This document shows positions 35,856-44,939 of a DNA stretch of 64,000 bases, piece by piece; position 1 is the stretch's first letter; every line of letters begins with the position of its first letter. This DNA is from an uncultured Odoribacter sp. (GTDB taxonomy: Bacteria > Bacteroidota > Bacteroidia > Bacteroidales > Marinifilaceae). The notes beneath the pieces were generated by a model, which was not told where the DNA came from, did not search any database, and saw only the letters and a list, made by a program, of their open reading frames with translations. The stretch covers positions 124,001 to 188,000 of the forward strand of contig CALUKE010000005.1 in assembly GCA_944321165.1 (NCBI GenBank). Direction: 5' to 3'. The position numbers and the translations under genes were made by a program.

Positions 35856-37094
35856 TTAGTTTCTGAACCAATGTAATGCCATGGGGTTGCCTACTGTAGT
35901 GATGATAGGTTCCGGATTTATTTTGCCTGTCACCGGATTCAGCCAATAAATTCCTTTGGTTTTTGAGGATGCATTAGAGATGGCTAAGCCGTTTTTATAT
36001 GGGGAGACAAGGATTCCATAACCATTGGACAGTTCCAGGCCATCGATTTTTTTCAGGGTTTTGTGATAGATATCCATTTCCACCGCTCTGTTCGAAATGG
36101 CTGTGTATCCTGATTCTCCGGCTTTATAATATCCAGGCATGTCGATGTATCCGTATGCTTTTCCATTTCCTGCATAGTAGATAGAGGAAATAAATCCGGC
36201 AGTCTTTTCTTCACCCGCAATAGAGGCTCCCGTGATGAGAAAATTGTAAGTAGGATCGAAATCCGTTTCTCCTTTTTTGATGCGTAATATTCCTGCCTTA
36301 TGTCCTGGAACCATACCGAAATTTCCCAGGCAGGTCATGTAAATATCTCCTTTTTCATCTATAAAAATTGATTTGGGGTCGATGGGACGTGTAGGCTGCG
36401 AGAAGCCACTTTGGGTTTCGGAGATCATTTTTACGAGTTTGTCTGTACGAGTATCAATAACAGCCACATCGGCTTGTTTGTATTCTGCCGGGCTGGTCCA
36501 ACCGGCAACCATTTGACTGAGTCCTACAAATACATATCCGTCCCGTGCAATCATGATGCCCATATCCGGGTTTTGGTCTTGAATTCCCAAGGAGGTCAAA
36601 TCTATTTCTCCTGTTTGCTGCATGGTCTCGGGATTGAAAATGTAGATTATTCCTAATCCAGCCAGGGATAGATAGGCTTTTGTTGAAGAGATTTTTACAA
36701 TGTTGTTGGCACTGTTGTTGGCGGGTAAGGTCATGTTTCCGGCCTTTTGCAATGTTTTATTCACCCATCTGTATTTTACGATTTCATTTTTTGTATCTCC
36801 TGCATAGCTTGGGAATACGAAAATATCTTCACCGATCACCAACGGATAAGCTCCTCCATAGGGAATGTCTACGGCATTGGTATTATCGGTTGCAAGCGTT
36901 GTTCCATTACCGGGTCCCTCTATGAGTTGCATGTAATACATGCCTGTCATACCGTCTGGATTCGGCATTGCTGTCGTTAATAAAATATCTCCTGATCCTC
37001 CAATTGGTTGAATATCATTTGAATTGTTTTTGTTACAGGAAGTAAAGCATGAAATAATAAATGCTGCAGTTGTAGAAAATAGGATCTTTTTCAT
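35856..37094 (-). CDS. DUF4374-like lipoprotein paired with a TonB-dependent receptor
   Basis: A cell-envelope lipoprotein of 412 residues with a lipobox ending FTSC (about residue 19) and a beta-propeller-like run of repeats (IFVFPSYAGD, IIYIFNPETM, DVAVIDTRTDK, ILRIKKGETDF). This layout matches the DUF4374 proteins next to Bacteroidales siderophore or metal-type receptors. The start at 37094 is favoured because the next gene upstream ends at 37123 and this ATG opens the signal peptide. It probably captures the ligand at the surface for the receptor. Confidence 0.72.
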   Translation of the reverse strand: MKKILFSTTAAFIISCFTSCNKNNSNDIQPIGGSGDILLTTAMPNPDGMTGMYYMQLIEGPGNGTTLATDNTNAVDIPYGGAYPLVIGEDIFVFPSYAGDTKNEIVKYRWVNKTLQKAGNMTLPANNSANNIVKISSTKAYLSLAGLGIIYIFNPETMQQTGEIDLTSLGIQDQNPDMGIMIARDGYVFVGLSQMVAGWTSPAEYKQADVAVIDTRTDKLVKMISETQSGFSQPTRPIDPKSIFIDEKGDIYMTCLGNFGMVPGHKAGILRIKKGETDFDPTYNFLITGASIAGEEKTAGFISSIYYAGNGKAYGYIDMPGYYKAGESGYTAISNRAVEMDIYHKTLKKIDGLELSNGYGILVSPYKNGLAISNASSKTKGIYWLNPVTGKINPEPIITTVGNPMALHWFRN

Positions 37095-37122
37095 TTTTTT
37101 GATTTTAATGATGATTAATTTG

Positions 37123-39465
37123 TTATTTGAACACATATCTGATTCTGATTTGAAAATTCCGACCTGGTAATGGACGATTGAATTCGCTCATCATGCGGGT
37201 ATTGGTCAGATTGTTGATTTTACCCGTTAGAAAATATCGTCCTTTCCCGAAACTTTGATCGAAGCCCATGCTGTATGAAAAGGTACGCGGTATTCGCCGC
37301 TGTTGATAGCGACTTTGTTCAAAGTCGTACAGGTATTCTTCAATGAAGGAAGCATCCGTAAACAGGCGGGTATTCATTCCTTTTCCTCCAAACAGGTTTT
37401 CTTTATGGAATTCCAGACCGACATTTGCCATTAAGTATGGAATGTTGGGCATGCGACACCCTTTCGTCGGATTGGGCACTGTTGTATTTTGTTCGTATTT
37501 TCGTCTGTCGCGCAGATCTTGGAAAGTGGCATTAAAGTATCCGTACAACCAAGGGGTCATATCTGCTTTTATTTCTGTTTCCACCCCGAAGGTTCGCATT
37601 TTTCCGAAATTTTGATATTGAGATTGTAGATAACCGCCGGTGAAACGAATCATGTTTTTCAGATACATATAATATCCGTTTAATTCTATTTGCAAATTAC
37701 CTGACGAATTGTCGGTCCGATCATATTGTATCCCCACGTTGACACTTGCATTGCGTTCTGGGATCAGATTGCCTGCCGGTGCTATTACATAACCGTCTCC
37801 CAAAAGTTCTTCCTCGGCTGGAAGTCTGACGTCATATCCCAATGATGTTTTGACCATCAGGTGGGAGGTGATTCGATAACGAAAAGCGGTGCTGATTCCG
37901 AAGTCTTGTTTTTTGGTATGGATATCTTCTGCATCATTCATCAGTACGCTTGCCATTTTTGTTTTTATGGTATAGTAATAATATTTGATATGGATGGAAC
38001 TTAAAAATTTATCATTTAATGTGCGGTAATCACAATTGAATCCAACTGTCCAACTCAGCATGTTGCTTGTAAAGTTGGTACGATAACCGATGACTTGATC
38101 CTTTAAGTGATCTTGCGGATTTGCGTGGGCATATTTCAATAACGAATTAAGATTGACGGAATGGTGCTCGTTTATGAGGTAATCTAGATTTACTTTGTGT
38201 TGGAGTTGATGTTTTTTGTTTTTTAAAAGGGATGCCCACTTGCCGATTTCTCCACCCAATCGGGATACCGGTTGATAATGTGTTCCATCCCAATGGGTGC
38301 GATAGGATGCCGTATCTATAAAATGGTAGTCGGTATAAATGTATCCCAATTGCCAGTTTAAGTCCAGACCTTCCGTGCCAAAATTTTCTTTTTCAATTTT
38401 ATTGGCAAAAATGAAAGCGTTGGAATAGTTGTGTGCATACTGGATATTTGACTCAATGCCTTGTATTTCTTTAAAGGTATGCAGGAAGACCGGCTCAAAT
38501 TCGATCAGATCAAATCGCCATTTGCGGGCTTTGAAACTTCCGCCGATGGCCAATTTTTTGAATCGGTCATGATCGCGGGTAATGACCAAATCTTGCTGGA
38601 AAGGTGATCTCATTTTATAATTATTTTCGGCATAATCATAGAAACCGCCCAGTCCTAATTCAATACCTTGGGGAGCGATATTCATTTTACTGACCAGGGA
38701 TGCTTTGTGGGTATGGTAGCTGCCCCATGAGTAATTGGCATCCAAGTATTTCGGTGGATATTCTCTGATAACGATATTGACGGCTCCGCCTACGGCAGAT
38801 CCTCCGAACCTGGCAGGGACGATGCCTTTATATATCTCGATACGATCGATCATCTCTACCGGAATGTCATTGATATCGATAAAATCTGAATTGTCGTTGA
38901 TGGGATTTCCATCGATGAAAAGTCCGATGCGTTTACCCTCCAGACCTCTTACGGAAATCCGGGAAGCACTGCCTGTTCCTCCTGTGGCCCGAACGGTGAC
39001 ACCGGCTGTTTTTGCCAATACATCCTGGACATTATTTACTGTTCCCTGTAATTGTTTCATGCTGATAACCGATACCGGCATAGCCTGTTCGCGAATTTTG
39101 CGTATTTCATTTTTACCCATGATCATTACTTCTTCAAGCAATCGACTTTCGGGTTTCAAGCCGATGATGATTTCCCGTACATCTCCGTTTTCTATTTTAA
39201 CTATTTGTTTTTTAGTTTGATAACTGATAAATTTTATAGTAAAGGTATAAGTTCCAAAAGGAATGTGTGAAAAGGAGAATTTCCCATATTTATCGGTTAC
39301 GCACCCCTTGTTCAACTCTTCAATGAAAATTGTTGCACCGGATAGATGAGTTTTATTTGAATCATCCATGATTATGCCAGTGATGTTTCCTTCTTCTGTT
39401 TGAGCAGATGCACGGTTTGTCATAAGAGCCAGTGCCAATAAAAAGAATGGTATTTTTAGTTTCAT
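37123..39465 (-). CDS. TonB-dependent outer membrane receptor
   Basis: A 780-residue importer. Signal peptide MKLKIPFFLLALALMTNRASAQ; the start at 39465 is preferred over an in-frame start 48 codons upstream. A carboxypeptidase-regulatory-like domain (about 25-110) is followed by a plug (about 130-250, TVNNVQDVLAKTAGVTVRATGGTGSASRISVRGLEGKRIGLFIDGNPIND) and a beta-barrel ending NFQIRIRYVFK. The compact size and plug type resemble siderophore, haem or cobalamin receptors rather than SusC. It starts just after a terminator for the TetR gene and is followed by the DUF4374-like lipoprotein gene (28 bp gap). Confidence 0.93.
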   Translation of the reverse strand: MKLKIPFFLLALALMTNRASAQTEEGNITGIIMDDSNKTHLSGATIFIEELNKGCVTDKYGKFSFSHIPFGTYTFTIKFISYQTKKQIVKIENGDVREIIIGLKPESRLLEEVMIMGKNEIRKIREQAMPVSVISMKQLQGTVNNVQDVLAKTAGVTVRATGGTGSASRISVRGLEGKRIGLFIDGNPINDNSDFIDINDIPVEMIDRIEIYKGIVPARFGGSAVGGAVNIVIREYPPKYLDANYSWGSYHTHKASLVSKMNIAPQGIELGLGGFYDYAENNYKMRSPFQQDLVITRDHDRFKKLAIGGSFKARKWRFDLIEFEPVFLHTFKEIQGIESNIQYAHNYSNAFIFANKIEKENFGTEGLDLNWQLGYIYTDYHFIDTASYRTHWDGTHYQPVSRLGGEIGKWASLLKNKKHQLQHKVNLDYLINEHHSVNLNSLLKYAHANPQDHLKDQVIGYRTNFTSNMLSWTVGFNCDYRTLNDKFLSSIHIKYYYYTIKTKMASVLMNDAEDIHTKKQDFGISTAFRYRITSHLMVKTSLGYDVRLPAEEELLGDGYVIAPAGNLIPERNASVNVGIQYDRTDNSSGNLQIELNGYYMYLKNMIRFTGGYLQSQYQNFGKMRTFGVETEIKADMTPWLYGYFNATFQDLRDRRKYEQNTTVPNPTKGCRMPNIPYLMANVGLEFHKENLFGGKGMNTRLFTDASFIEEYLYDFEQSRYQQRRIPRTFSYSMGFDQSFGKGRYFLTGKINNLTNTRMMSEFNRPLPGRNFQIRIRYVFK

Positions 39466-39530
39466 TTTGTTGATTGTATTTGAGGTTGACGATTCAAAAA
39501 AGAACAGATGACTGTTTTGTTCTAAAATAA

Positions 39531-39559
39531 AGCGAGCCGCTCTTTTGGAGCGACTCGCT
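39531..39559 (-). terminator. Terminator of the TetR gene
   Basis: An imperfect 12-bp stem (agcgag..gctc with gagc..ctcgct, one 2-nt internal mismatch) and a TTTT loop are followed on the minus strand by TTTATTTT. It lies 43 bp after the TetR stop and before the receptor gene. Confidence 0.8.
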
Positions 39560-39601
39560 GATTGAAATGAATGTATAAAATTATGGCGTGTTTCATATGG
39601 G

Positions 39602-40228
39602 TTATTCATTTTTGTCGGTATTCATTATTTTTTCCCATCCTCCTGTACCAAAACGGACGAATTCACTGATGAATTGTTCGATTTCTGATTCAGATAGTTC
39701 TTTGTGTAATATAATTTCTTTCATCATGGAAAGCCACCAAGAACAGCAAAAATGCATGAAGAAAGGGGAGACATCTGTTTTTAGATGTGGATAGAGTTTT
39801 TTCATTTCTGCCATATATTCCATTCCTATTGCTGTGCATCTTGTTACCCACTCATCTTCATAATTTTTGAAACGGGAATCTTGTGAAAAGAATAGGAGCA
39901 ATTTGAATTCTTCCCGAAAACGGTTTATCAATGTCATCATTTCGTGTATTGAATTACATTGGTATTCTTCTGAAGTGAAAATTTCAATGGAAAAATTTTC
40001 CGGGTAATTGTGTTTTTCCAGCATGTGATTCATGGTCATGAGAAGAGGATACAATATATCAGCCAGTAAATCGTCTTTGCATGAATAATAATTGTATATA
40101 TTACTTAGTCCAATGCCTGATTTTTTGGATATTTCACGCATGGATACAGCTTTGAATCCCTTTTTGAAAAAGGCTTCTCTGGCTGTTTCAAGCAGGTGTT
40201 TGCGTGTATGATCTTTGGGTATTTGCAT
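39602..40228 (-). CDS. TetR/AcrR-family transcriptional regulator
   Basis: A 208-residue repressor-type regulator. The N-terminal helix-turn-helix is clear (RKHLLETAREAFFKKGFKAVSMREISKKSGIGLSNIYNYYSCKDDL). The C-terminal ligand domain is unlike any I can name. Start 40228 (MQIPKDH) is favoured over 40255. It is transcribed toward the TonB receptor gene and separated from it by a terminator. It may regulate that receptor, itself, or both. Confidence 0.9.
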   Translation of the reverse strand: MQIPKDHTRKHLLETAREAFFKKGFKAVSMREISKKSGIGLSNIYNYYSCKDDLLADILYPLLMTMNHMLEKHNYPENFSIEIFTSEEYQCNSIHEMMTLINRFREEFKLLLFFSQDSRFKNYEDEWVTRCTAIGMEYMAEMKKLYPHLKTDVSPFFMHFCCSWWLSMMKEIILHKELSESEIEQFISEFVRFGTGGWEKIMNTDKNE

Positions 40229-40255
40229 AATTAAGATGAAAATTTTATTTCGCAA

Positions 40256-40551
40256 AATTCACTATCTACCTCTTTCTTTACAATACCTAAAAATGATGGT
40301 TTTATTGAGAATAAATCCAGAAAAGGTATATAAACAGTGAAAATTTGTTTTTTCCTTTGTGTCCAAATTTGTTGACAATCAACTGTTTTTAGAAAAAATT
40401 CTACATAAGTAGAAAAAAATAGTTCATGGGACGCAACCATTTCCAGTTTATTGCATCTTTTAAATGAAAACAACGATAAGAATATTCCTTAAAAGGCCGA
40501 CAACTAAGTGGTATTAACGGGAAACTGGATTTTAAGGGTTAGTCAGTAAAA
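40256..40551. other. Non-coding gap upstream of tetR and lipA
   Basis: About 300 bp with no convincing gene. An 80-codon open frame on the minus strand (40231-40473) overlaps the tetR start and looks spurious. The gap contains the inverted repeat at 40399-40414 and runs into an orphan terminator at 40552, so a small RNA is possible. Confidence 0.5.
40399..40414. repeat. Inverted repeat TTCTAC-ATAA-GTAGAA upstream of tetR
   Basis: Perfect 6-bp arms with a 4-bp spacer, about 170 bp upstream of the tetR start, in an A/T-rich stretch. The symmetry suits a TetR dimer site, but so does chance in AT-rich DNA. Confidence 0.3.
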
Positions 40552-40581
40552 GAGCGCATCGGGAAAATGCGCTCTTTTTTT
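40552..40581 (+). terminator. Orphan rho-independent terminator upstream of lipA
   Basis: GAGCGCAT (40552-40559) and ATGCGCTC (40567-40574) form a perfect 8-bp stem, followed by seven T. No plus-strand gene precedes it within 4 kb other than nth at 35.2-35.8 kb. Confidence 0.8.
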
Positions 40582-40613
40582 ATATATCTCCTGTCTTTTA
40601 TGCTTTTCTTTTA

Positions 40614-40621
40614 TACTTTTG
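40614..40621 (+). promoter_or_regulatory. -7 box of lipA-lipB
   Basis: TACTTTTG matches TAnnTTTG and lies 24 bp before the ATG at 40646, which supports that start. Confidence 0.55.
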
Positions 40622-40645
40622 CAAACGAATTCGATTTATTTTGAC

Positions 40646-41530
40646 ATGGAGAATACCAGAAGAAAACCGGAATGGTTGAAGATCAAGTTACCGATGGGGA
40701 AATTGTCGGTAGAGGTGATGAATACCATCCGGGGGCATCATTTGAATACGATTTGTACCAGTGGTCGCTGTCCCAATCAGGGAGAGTGTTGGGGATGTGG
40801 AACTGCTACTTTTATGATTGGCGGGAATATTTGTACCCGGGCTTGTAAGTTTTGTAATGTAACCACGGGTCATCCGGCCCCTTTGGATCCTCAGGAACCG
40901 GAAAATGTAGCTCAGTCGGTTAAAATGCTCGGTATCCGTCATGCGGTGATTACTTCCGTCGACCGGGATGATGTGGCGGACTTGGGGGCTTCGCATTGGG
41001 TGCGTGTGATTCAGGCAGTGAAGCGGGAAAATCCGGGTACGACCATGGAGGTGCTGATTCCTGATTTCCAGGGGCGGGCAGAATTGGTGCAACAGATCAT
41101 AGAGGCCCGACCGGAGGTGATTTCCCATAATCTGGAGACAGTCCGGCGTTTGTCTGACAGTGTACGGAGCCGGGCAACCTATGAAGTATCCTTGAAAGTG
41201 ATCGAGCAGGTGGCATCCAGCGGTTGTGTGGCAAAGTCCGGTATTATGCTTGGCCTGGAAGAAACTCGGGAAGAGATTCTGGAGACGATGGATGATTTGA
41301 GAAGAGTGGGGTGTGAGGTGATGACAATTGGCCAGTATTTGCAGCCGACACCCAAGAATATAGCCGTCAAGGAATACATTCGTCCGGAAGTTTTCGACGA
41401 ATACCGGACCATCGGTTTGGAAAAGGGATTTTCATTTGTGGAAAGCGGTCCTTTGGTAAGATCCAGTTATCATGCGGAAAGGCACGTCAAGAAAACTGAA
41501 AATGGAAATGAGGGAAACGAAATTTTGTGA
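40646..41530 (+). CDS. lipA: Lipoyl synthase
   Basis: A radical-SAM enzyme that inserts two sulphurs into octanoyl-protein to form lipoate. The auxiliary [4Fe-4S] cluster cysteines are C37, C42 and C48 (CTSGRCPNQGEC), and the radical-SAM cluster uses C63, C67 and C70 (CTRACKFC). The C-terminal VRSSYHAE supplies the conserved serine ligand. 294 residues. It overlaps the lipB start, forming a lipoate-assembly operon. The start at 40646 is set by the -7 box just upstream. Confidence 0.97.
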   Translation: MENTRRKPEWLKIKLPMGKLSVEVMNTIRGHHLNTICTSGRCPNQGECWGCGTATFMIGGNICTRACKFCNVTTGHPAPLDPQEPENVAQSVKMLGIRHAVITSVDRDDVADLGASHWVRVIQAVKRENPGTTMEVLIPDFQGRAELVQQIIEARPEVISHNLETVRRLSDSVRSRATYEVSLKVIEQVASSGCVAKSGIMLGLEETREEILETMDDLRRVGCEVMTIGQYLQPTPKNIAVKEYIRPEVFDEYRTIGLEKGFSFVESGPLVRSSYHAERHVKKTENGNEGNEIL

Positions 41531-42197
41531 TTTAGGACGGAGAGGCTATCGGGAAGTTTGGGAGTTGCAGGAACGTACGCTCGAAAAACTGAAGGAAGAG
41601 AAATTAAACCAGAAACCCGGGAATCATTATCTGTTTTTTGTAGAACACGATCCGGTTTATACCTTAGGCAAGAGTGGAAATGAAGCGAATATGCTGATCG
41701 GTGCGATTCAGCTACGGGCTGCGCATGCTGAGTTTATTCGGGTCGATCGTGGCGGGGATATCACTTTTCATGGTCCGGGACAGCTGGTGGTGTATCCCAT
41801 TATCGACCTGGAGCAATTTGGATTGGGGGTAAAGGATTATGTCGATCGACTGGAGGAGATTGTGATTCGGACGATCGCCGATTATGGCATTCAGGGACAT
41901 CGGCTGGCGGGTGCTACCGGTGTCTGGTTGGAACCTCAATCCTCCCGGGCCCGGAAGATCTGTGCGATCGGCGTGAAATGTTCCCGTTATGTCACGATGC
42001 ATGGGTTTGCCCTGAATGTCAATACGGATTTAAATTATTTCAATTACATCCATCCTTGCGGTTTTGTTGACAAAGGAGTTACCTCTATCGAAAAAGAATT
42101 GGGACATCCTGTTGATTTTCAGGAAGTAAAAGAAAAAGTACTTCGTTATTTTTCAGAGCTTCTGGAGATGAATATTACGATGGAGTCCGCTATTTAA
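41502..42197 (+). CDS. lipB: Octanoyl-(lipoyl carrier protein) transferase
   Basis: Transfers octanoate from ACP to lipoyl domains, giving LipA its substrate. The core shows RVDRGGDITFHGPGQLVVYPI, GATGVWL, the catalytic Lys in KICAIGVKCSRYVTMHGFALNV, and the Cys in NYIHPCGFVDKGVTS. About 231 residues from the chosen ATG, which lies inside the lipA 3' end (29-bp overlap). A later ATG at 41508 is possible. Its stop overlaps that of the convergent PAP2 gene. Confidence 0.96.
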   Translation: MEMRETKFCDLGRRGYREVWELQERTLEKLKEEKLNQKPGNHYLFFVEHDPVYTLGKSGNEANMLIGAIQLRAAHAEFIRVDRGGDITFHGPGQLVVYPIIDLEQFGLGVKDYVDRLEEIVIRTIADYGIQGHRLAGATGVWLEPQSSRARKICAIGVKCSRYVTMHGFALNVNTDLNYFNYIHPCGFVDKGVTSIEKELGHPVDFQEVKEKVLRYFSELLEMNITMESAI

Positions 42198-42901
42198 AAC
42201 AAAGTGTGCAAGGAGTAGGCCGCAATGATTCCGACGGTGACCAAACCGGTATATACGGTTAGCCGGGTATGGCGGATTTCTTGGGGATGTTCGATCAAAC
42301 GACGATTGTTGTCATCATATTTTAAGAAACGGGCTATCCTTTCCATGCGAAGAGCCTTTCTTAACAGATAATAAAATATCAACGCGCCGCTTAACCCGAC
42401 CAACATACCGGCCAGCAGGTCTCCCGGGTAATGGACTCCCAGATAAATGCGGGTATAGCAATTCACAGTTGCCCATAGCAGGATGAAAACCGATAAACTT
42501 CTCTGCCGGAAAAATAACAGCATAAAAAATGCCAGTCCGAAGGAGTTTGCCGCATGACAGGAAGGAAAGCCGTATCTGCCGCCTCGTTTACCGTTGACGA
42601 TGTGTATGAATTCCGACAATGGATTGTCCAGATTGGAGGGCCGCATGCGTTCCACTAAAGGGCGGATACAACTGGCGCATAATTGATCGGCATAAGTGAT
42701 GGTTAAAGCAATGGCGATCGTCGTGAAGAGAGTGACGTAGATATTGAAATTTCTGAGTAGCACATAAAAGATGGTTGCATACATGGGAATCCAGATGAAT
42801 TTTCCTGTGAAAAGCCACATGAAACTATCCCAATATGGTGTGTGCAATCCGTTTAATGTCAATAGTATCTGTTGGTCGATCTGTTGTAAAGCTTCAAGCA
42901 T
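42194..42901 (-). CDS. PAP2-family membrane phosphatase
   Basis: A 235-residue inner-membrane phosphatase, probably acting on lipid or undecaprenyl phosphates. The three PAP2 motifs are visible: RPLVERMRPSN, GFPSCHAANSFG, and TRIYLGVHYPGDLLAG with its R, H and D. Five or six hydrophobic segments are predicted. A TATCTTTG box at 42929-42936 lies 28 bp upstream of the start, inside the 3' end of a transposase remnant. The last four bases overlap lipB convergently. Confidence 0.92.
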   Translation of the reverse strand: MLEALQQIDQQILLTLNGLHTPYWDSFMWLFTGKFIWIPMYATIFYVLLRNFNIYVTLFTTIAIALTITYADQLCASCIRPLVERMRPSNLDNPLSEFIHIVNGKRGGRYGFPSCHAANSFGLAFFMLLFFRQRSLSVFILLWATVNCYTRIYLGVHYPGDLLAGMLVGLSGALIFYYLLRKALRMERIARFLKYDDNNRRLIEHPQEIRHTRLTVYTGLVTVGIIAAYSLHTLF

Positions 42902-42914
42902 GCCACTGTTCTTT

Positions 42915-43516
42915 TTAGGGTTTGCCTGCAAAGATAGCGATAAATTGGTTCATAATCAATCCCCAGTTTGAAATAGGCATTGTCCACTTCTTCTCTATTT
43001 CCATAAGTGAGAGATACACGGTCTTTTTTACGGCATCGTCCGAAGGAAATGAAAGCTTTGATTTCGTATACTTTCTGATTTTTCCGTTCAGATTCTCAAT
43101 GAGGTTGGTTGTATAAATTATTTTTCTGATTTCCAGCGGGAACTGCAAGAAAACAGTCAGATCCTTCCAGTTGTTTAAAGTATGGCATAAGGATACTTTC
43201 CTCCCCATTTCTTTTCCAGATTGTCAAGTCCCGTGGCAGCAACCTCTTTATTGGGTGCATTATATATATTCTTCATCTCCGCCGTAAACTCTTTCTTGTC
43301 CTATGTCGGAAACGCTCATTCCTTTGGCAGATAGGGAGATCTTCTCATAACCCCAATGGGCATCCATTTCATCCTCCAGCATCTTCTCTAGTACTTGGGG
43401 ATGCAACTGCTTCCGGAACTTGCTTACATCGGCTTCTGTCTTGAACTGGCAAGGAACTCCTTGCTTAACACTTCATCGGGCACTACTTGATTCTTTTCTT
43501 TCATGATTTTCTTCAT
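42915..43516 (-). pseudogene. IS256-family transposase remnant
   Basis: Two pieces of one transposase on the minus strand. The N-terminal piece starts at about 43516 (MKKIMKEKNQVVPDEVLSKE..., then HPQVLEKMLEDEMDAHWGYEK in another frame). The C-terminal piece at 43208-42915 reads [29 protein letters not shown]... ending FIAIFAGKP, which contains the TTNLIE(N)LN signature of Mutator/IS256 transposases. About 600 bp remain of an expected 1.2 kb, so there is an internal deletion plus frameshifts; the DDE catalytic core is missing. One candidate terminal end (GAGACTCT...TTTACACAAA) lies at about 43545-43585. Confidence 0.78.
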
Positions 43517-43586
43517 TTTGTAAATCTATAAAATAAAAAATACGAGACTCTAACTTGAATCCCGTATTTCCCATTTACACAAAATA

Positions 43587-44273
43587 TTATATAGTGCCAA
43601 ATGAAATATGAATTTGCTTCAATTTGGATATTTTTTTGTCATCTAGATTTACCTGAACTTGTTTCATAAATATTTCTCTATTTCCCATTTTTTGATATAA
43701 ATCAATTTTCCATTCTTCAATCGATTTCATAAATATGCGATTGAATTCTTTTTCATCCCAATATTTCGTTTCATTTTCTATTTCTGCTTTTATTGTATTA
43801 ATTAAATTTGCTTGACCTGAATAGAAAGCCAGAGCTAATTTGAGTTCAAACAAGCGATGCCATTTAATCGGATTATGCTTGGGTATAAGAGTGGATGAAA
43901 AAGAATCAATAAACCGGAATATATCATTTGCCCTTATGCTCTCTCGCAAAATGAGACCAAATTGTTGATTTGCACATTCGGTTGCTTCCTCAAATAAGTA
44001 CTTATGCAATTGATATTTAATAAAAAATTGTCCCCCATCTTTATCGAATAATTCTACAAAAAAAACAGGAATATTAATATTTCTTTTTTCTTGTACCCAT
44101 AAAGGAAGAATTTCTAATATCAACCGATAGGTATCAGACATCACTTTATCTAATCTCAGCCCTATTAAAATTATATCGGCTTTGGCATATAAAGTAGAAG
44201 AAGTGTATTGAGACAAAATGGGAAACTGTATTTTCCAATCGTTTACAATATTTTTTAATTCCATAATATTCAC
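43587..44273 (-). CDS. Probable immunity protein of a decayed polymorphic toxin
   Basis: A 228-residue, AT-rich, intracellular-looking protein (no signal or membrane segment). It is charged and helical, with aromatic-rich stretches (PLWVQEKRNINIPVFFVELFDKDGG; KWHRLFELKLALAFYSGQANL). I cannot place it in a named family. It lies immediately downstream, same strand, of the relic of a Gly/Ala/Thr-rich polymorphic toxin, the classic position for an immunity gene. The reading frame is intact while the toxin is broken. Confidence 0.5.
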   Translation of the reverse strand: MNIMELKNIVNDWKIQFPILSQYTSSTLYAKADIILIGLRLDKVMSDTYRLILEILPLWVQEKRNINIPVFFVELFDKDGGQFFIKYQLHKYLFEEATECANQQFGLILRESIRANDIFRFIDSFSSTLIPKHNPIKWHRLFELKLALAFYSGQANLINTIKAEIENETKYWDEKEFNRIFMKSIEEWKIDLYQKMGNREIFMKQVQVNLDDKKISKLKQIHISFGTI

Positions 44274-44355
44274 AGCAGTTAATTATGGCCACTTCAATTC
44301 ATTCACTGAAGAGCACTATTTTACAAGCAAATATACTAACTAATTATCAAACATA

Positions 44356-44805
44356 TTATTTTTTATCTAATACATCCAATATATATTTCTTTCCATTGAT
44401 ATCATAATCGGACTCTTTAAAATACGGCTGTCGATGTCCATACCTGTTCAAAATCTTTGCCAGCTCTTACAGCCTCTATTCCCCCTGCTATACCTCCTGT
44501 TATTCCGTCCAAGACTCCTCCGGTGATGAGATCACTCAGTCCATTGCTCAAAGATTTCCCCAAATTTTCACTTGCTGATAAAGCATTGGATGTATTTAAT
44601 ATAAATCCACTTGTCGCCCCACTAGCCGCTCCAACTGTTGCTCTTGCTGTAAAACCTATTGTCGCTGTAGCAAAAGATGCTGCTGTTGCTGCGGACATTC
44701 CACTAAAACCTACAGTTATTCCAATTTCTACGTAGCACCTGTTCCTCCTGATACAAACTCACAGTTCGATGTATACGCCCGGAATGTTAAATTTCTGGGA
44801 AAAAT
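44356..44805 (-). pseudogene. C-terminal relic of an RHS/polymorphic-type toxin
   Basis: The minus strand preserves a protein fragment in three frames. It runs from NCEFVSGGTGAT (about 44775), through a Gly/Ala/Thr-rich stretch (SAATAASFATATIGF..., GGVLDGITGGIAGGIEAVRAGKDF) at 44698-44417, to KESDYDINGKKYILDVLDKK with stop at 44356. Shifts are needed near 44735 and 44418. The GGIAGGIEAVRAGKDF block is typical of the region before a toxin tip in RHS-like proteins. The tip itself is very short, so the toxic domain is probably deleted. The upstream shell is absent. Confidence 0.6.
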
Positions 44806-44939
44806 TTATCTGCATGGATTTTCTTCATATTTTTATGCATAAATTAAGTAATTGCATGACTTGATGTCGTGTTGTGGCTGTCATCCTGTTAGGGGCGGGA
44901 TAGGTGTTTCTGTATATATGAATTTTAATAATTGTTTTT

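Noticed and set aside
40231..40473. An 80-codon minus-strand frame overlapping the tetR start
   Set aside because: No motif, it overlaps the tetR N-terminus, and the composition looks non-coding.
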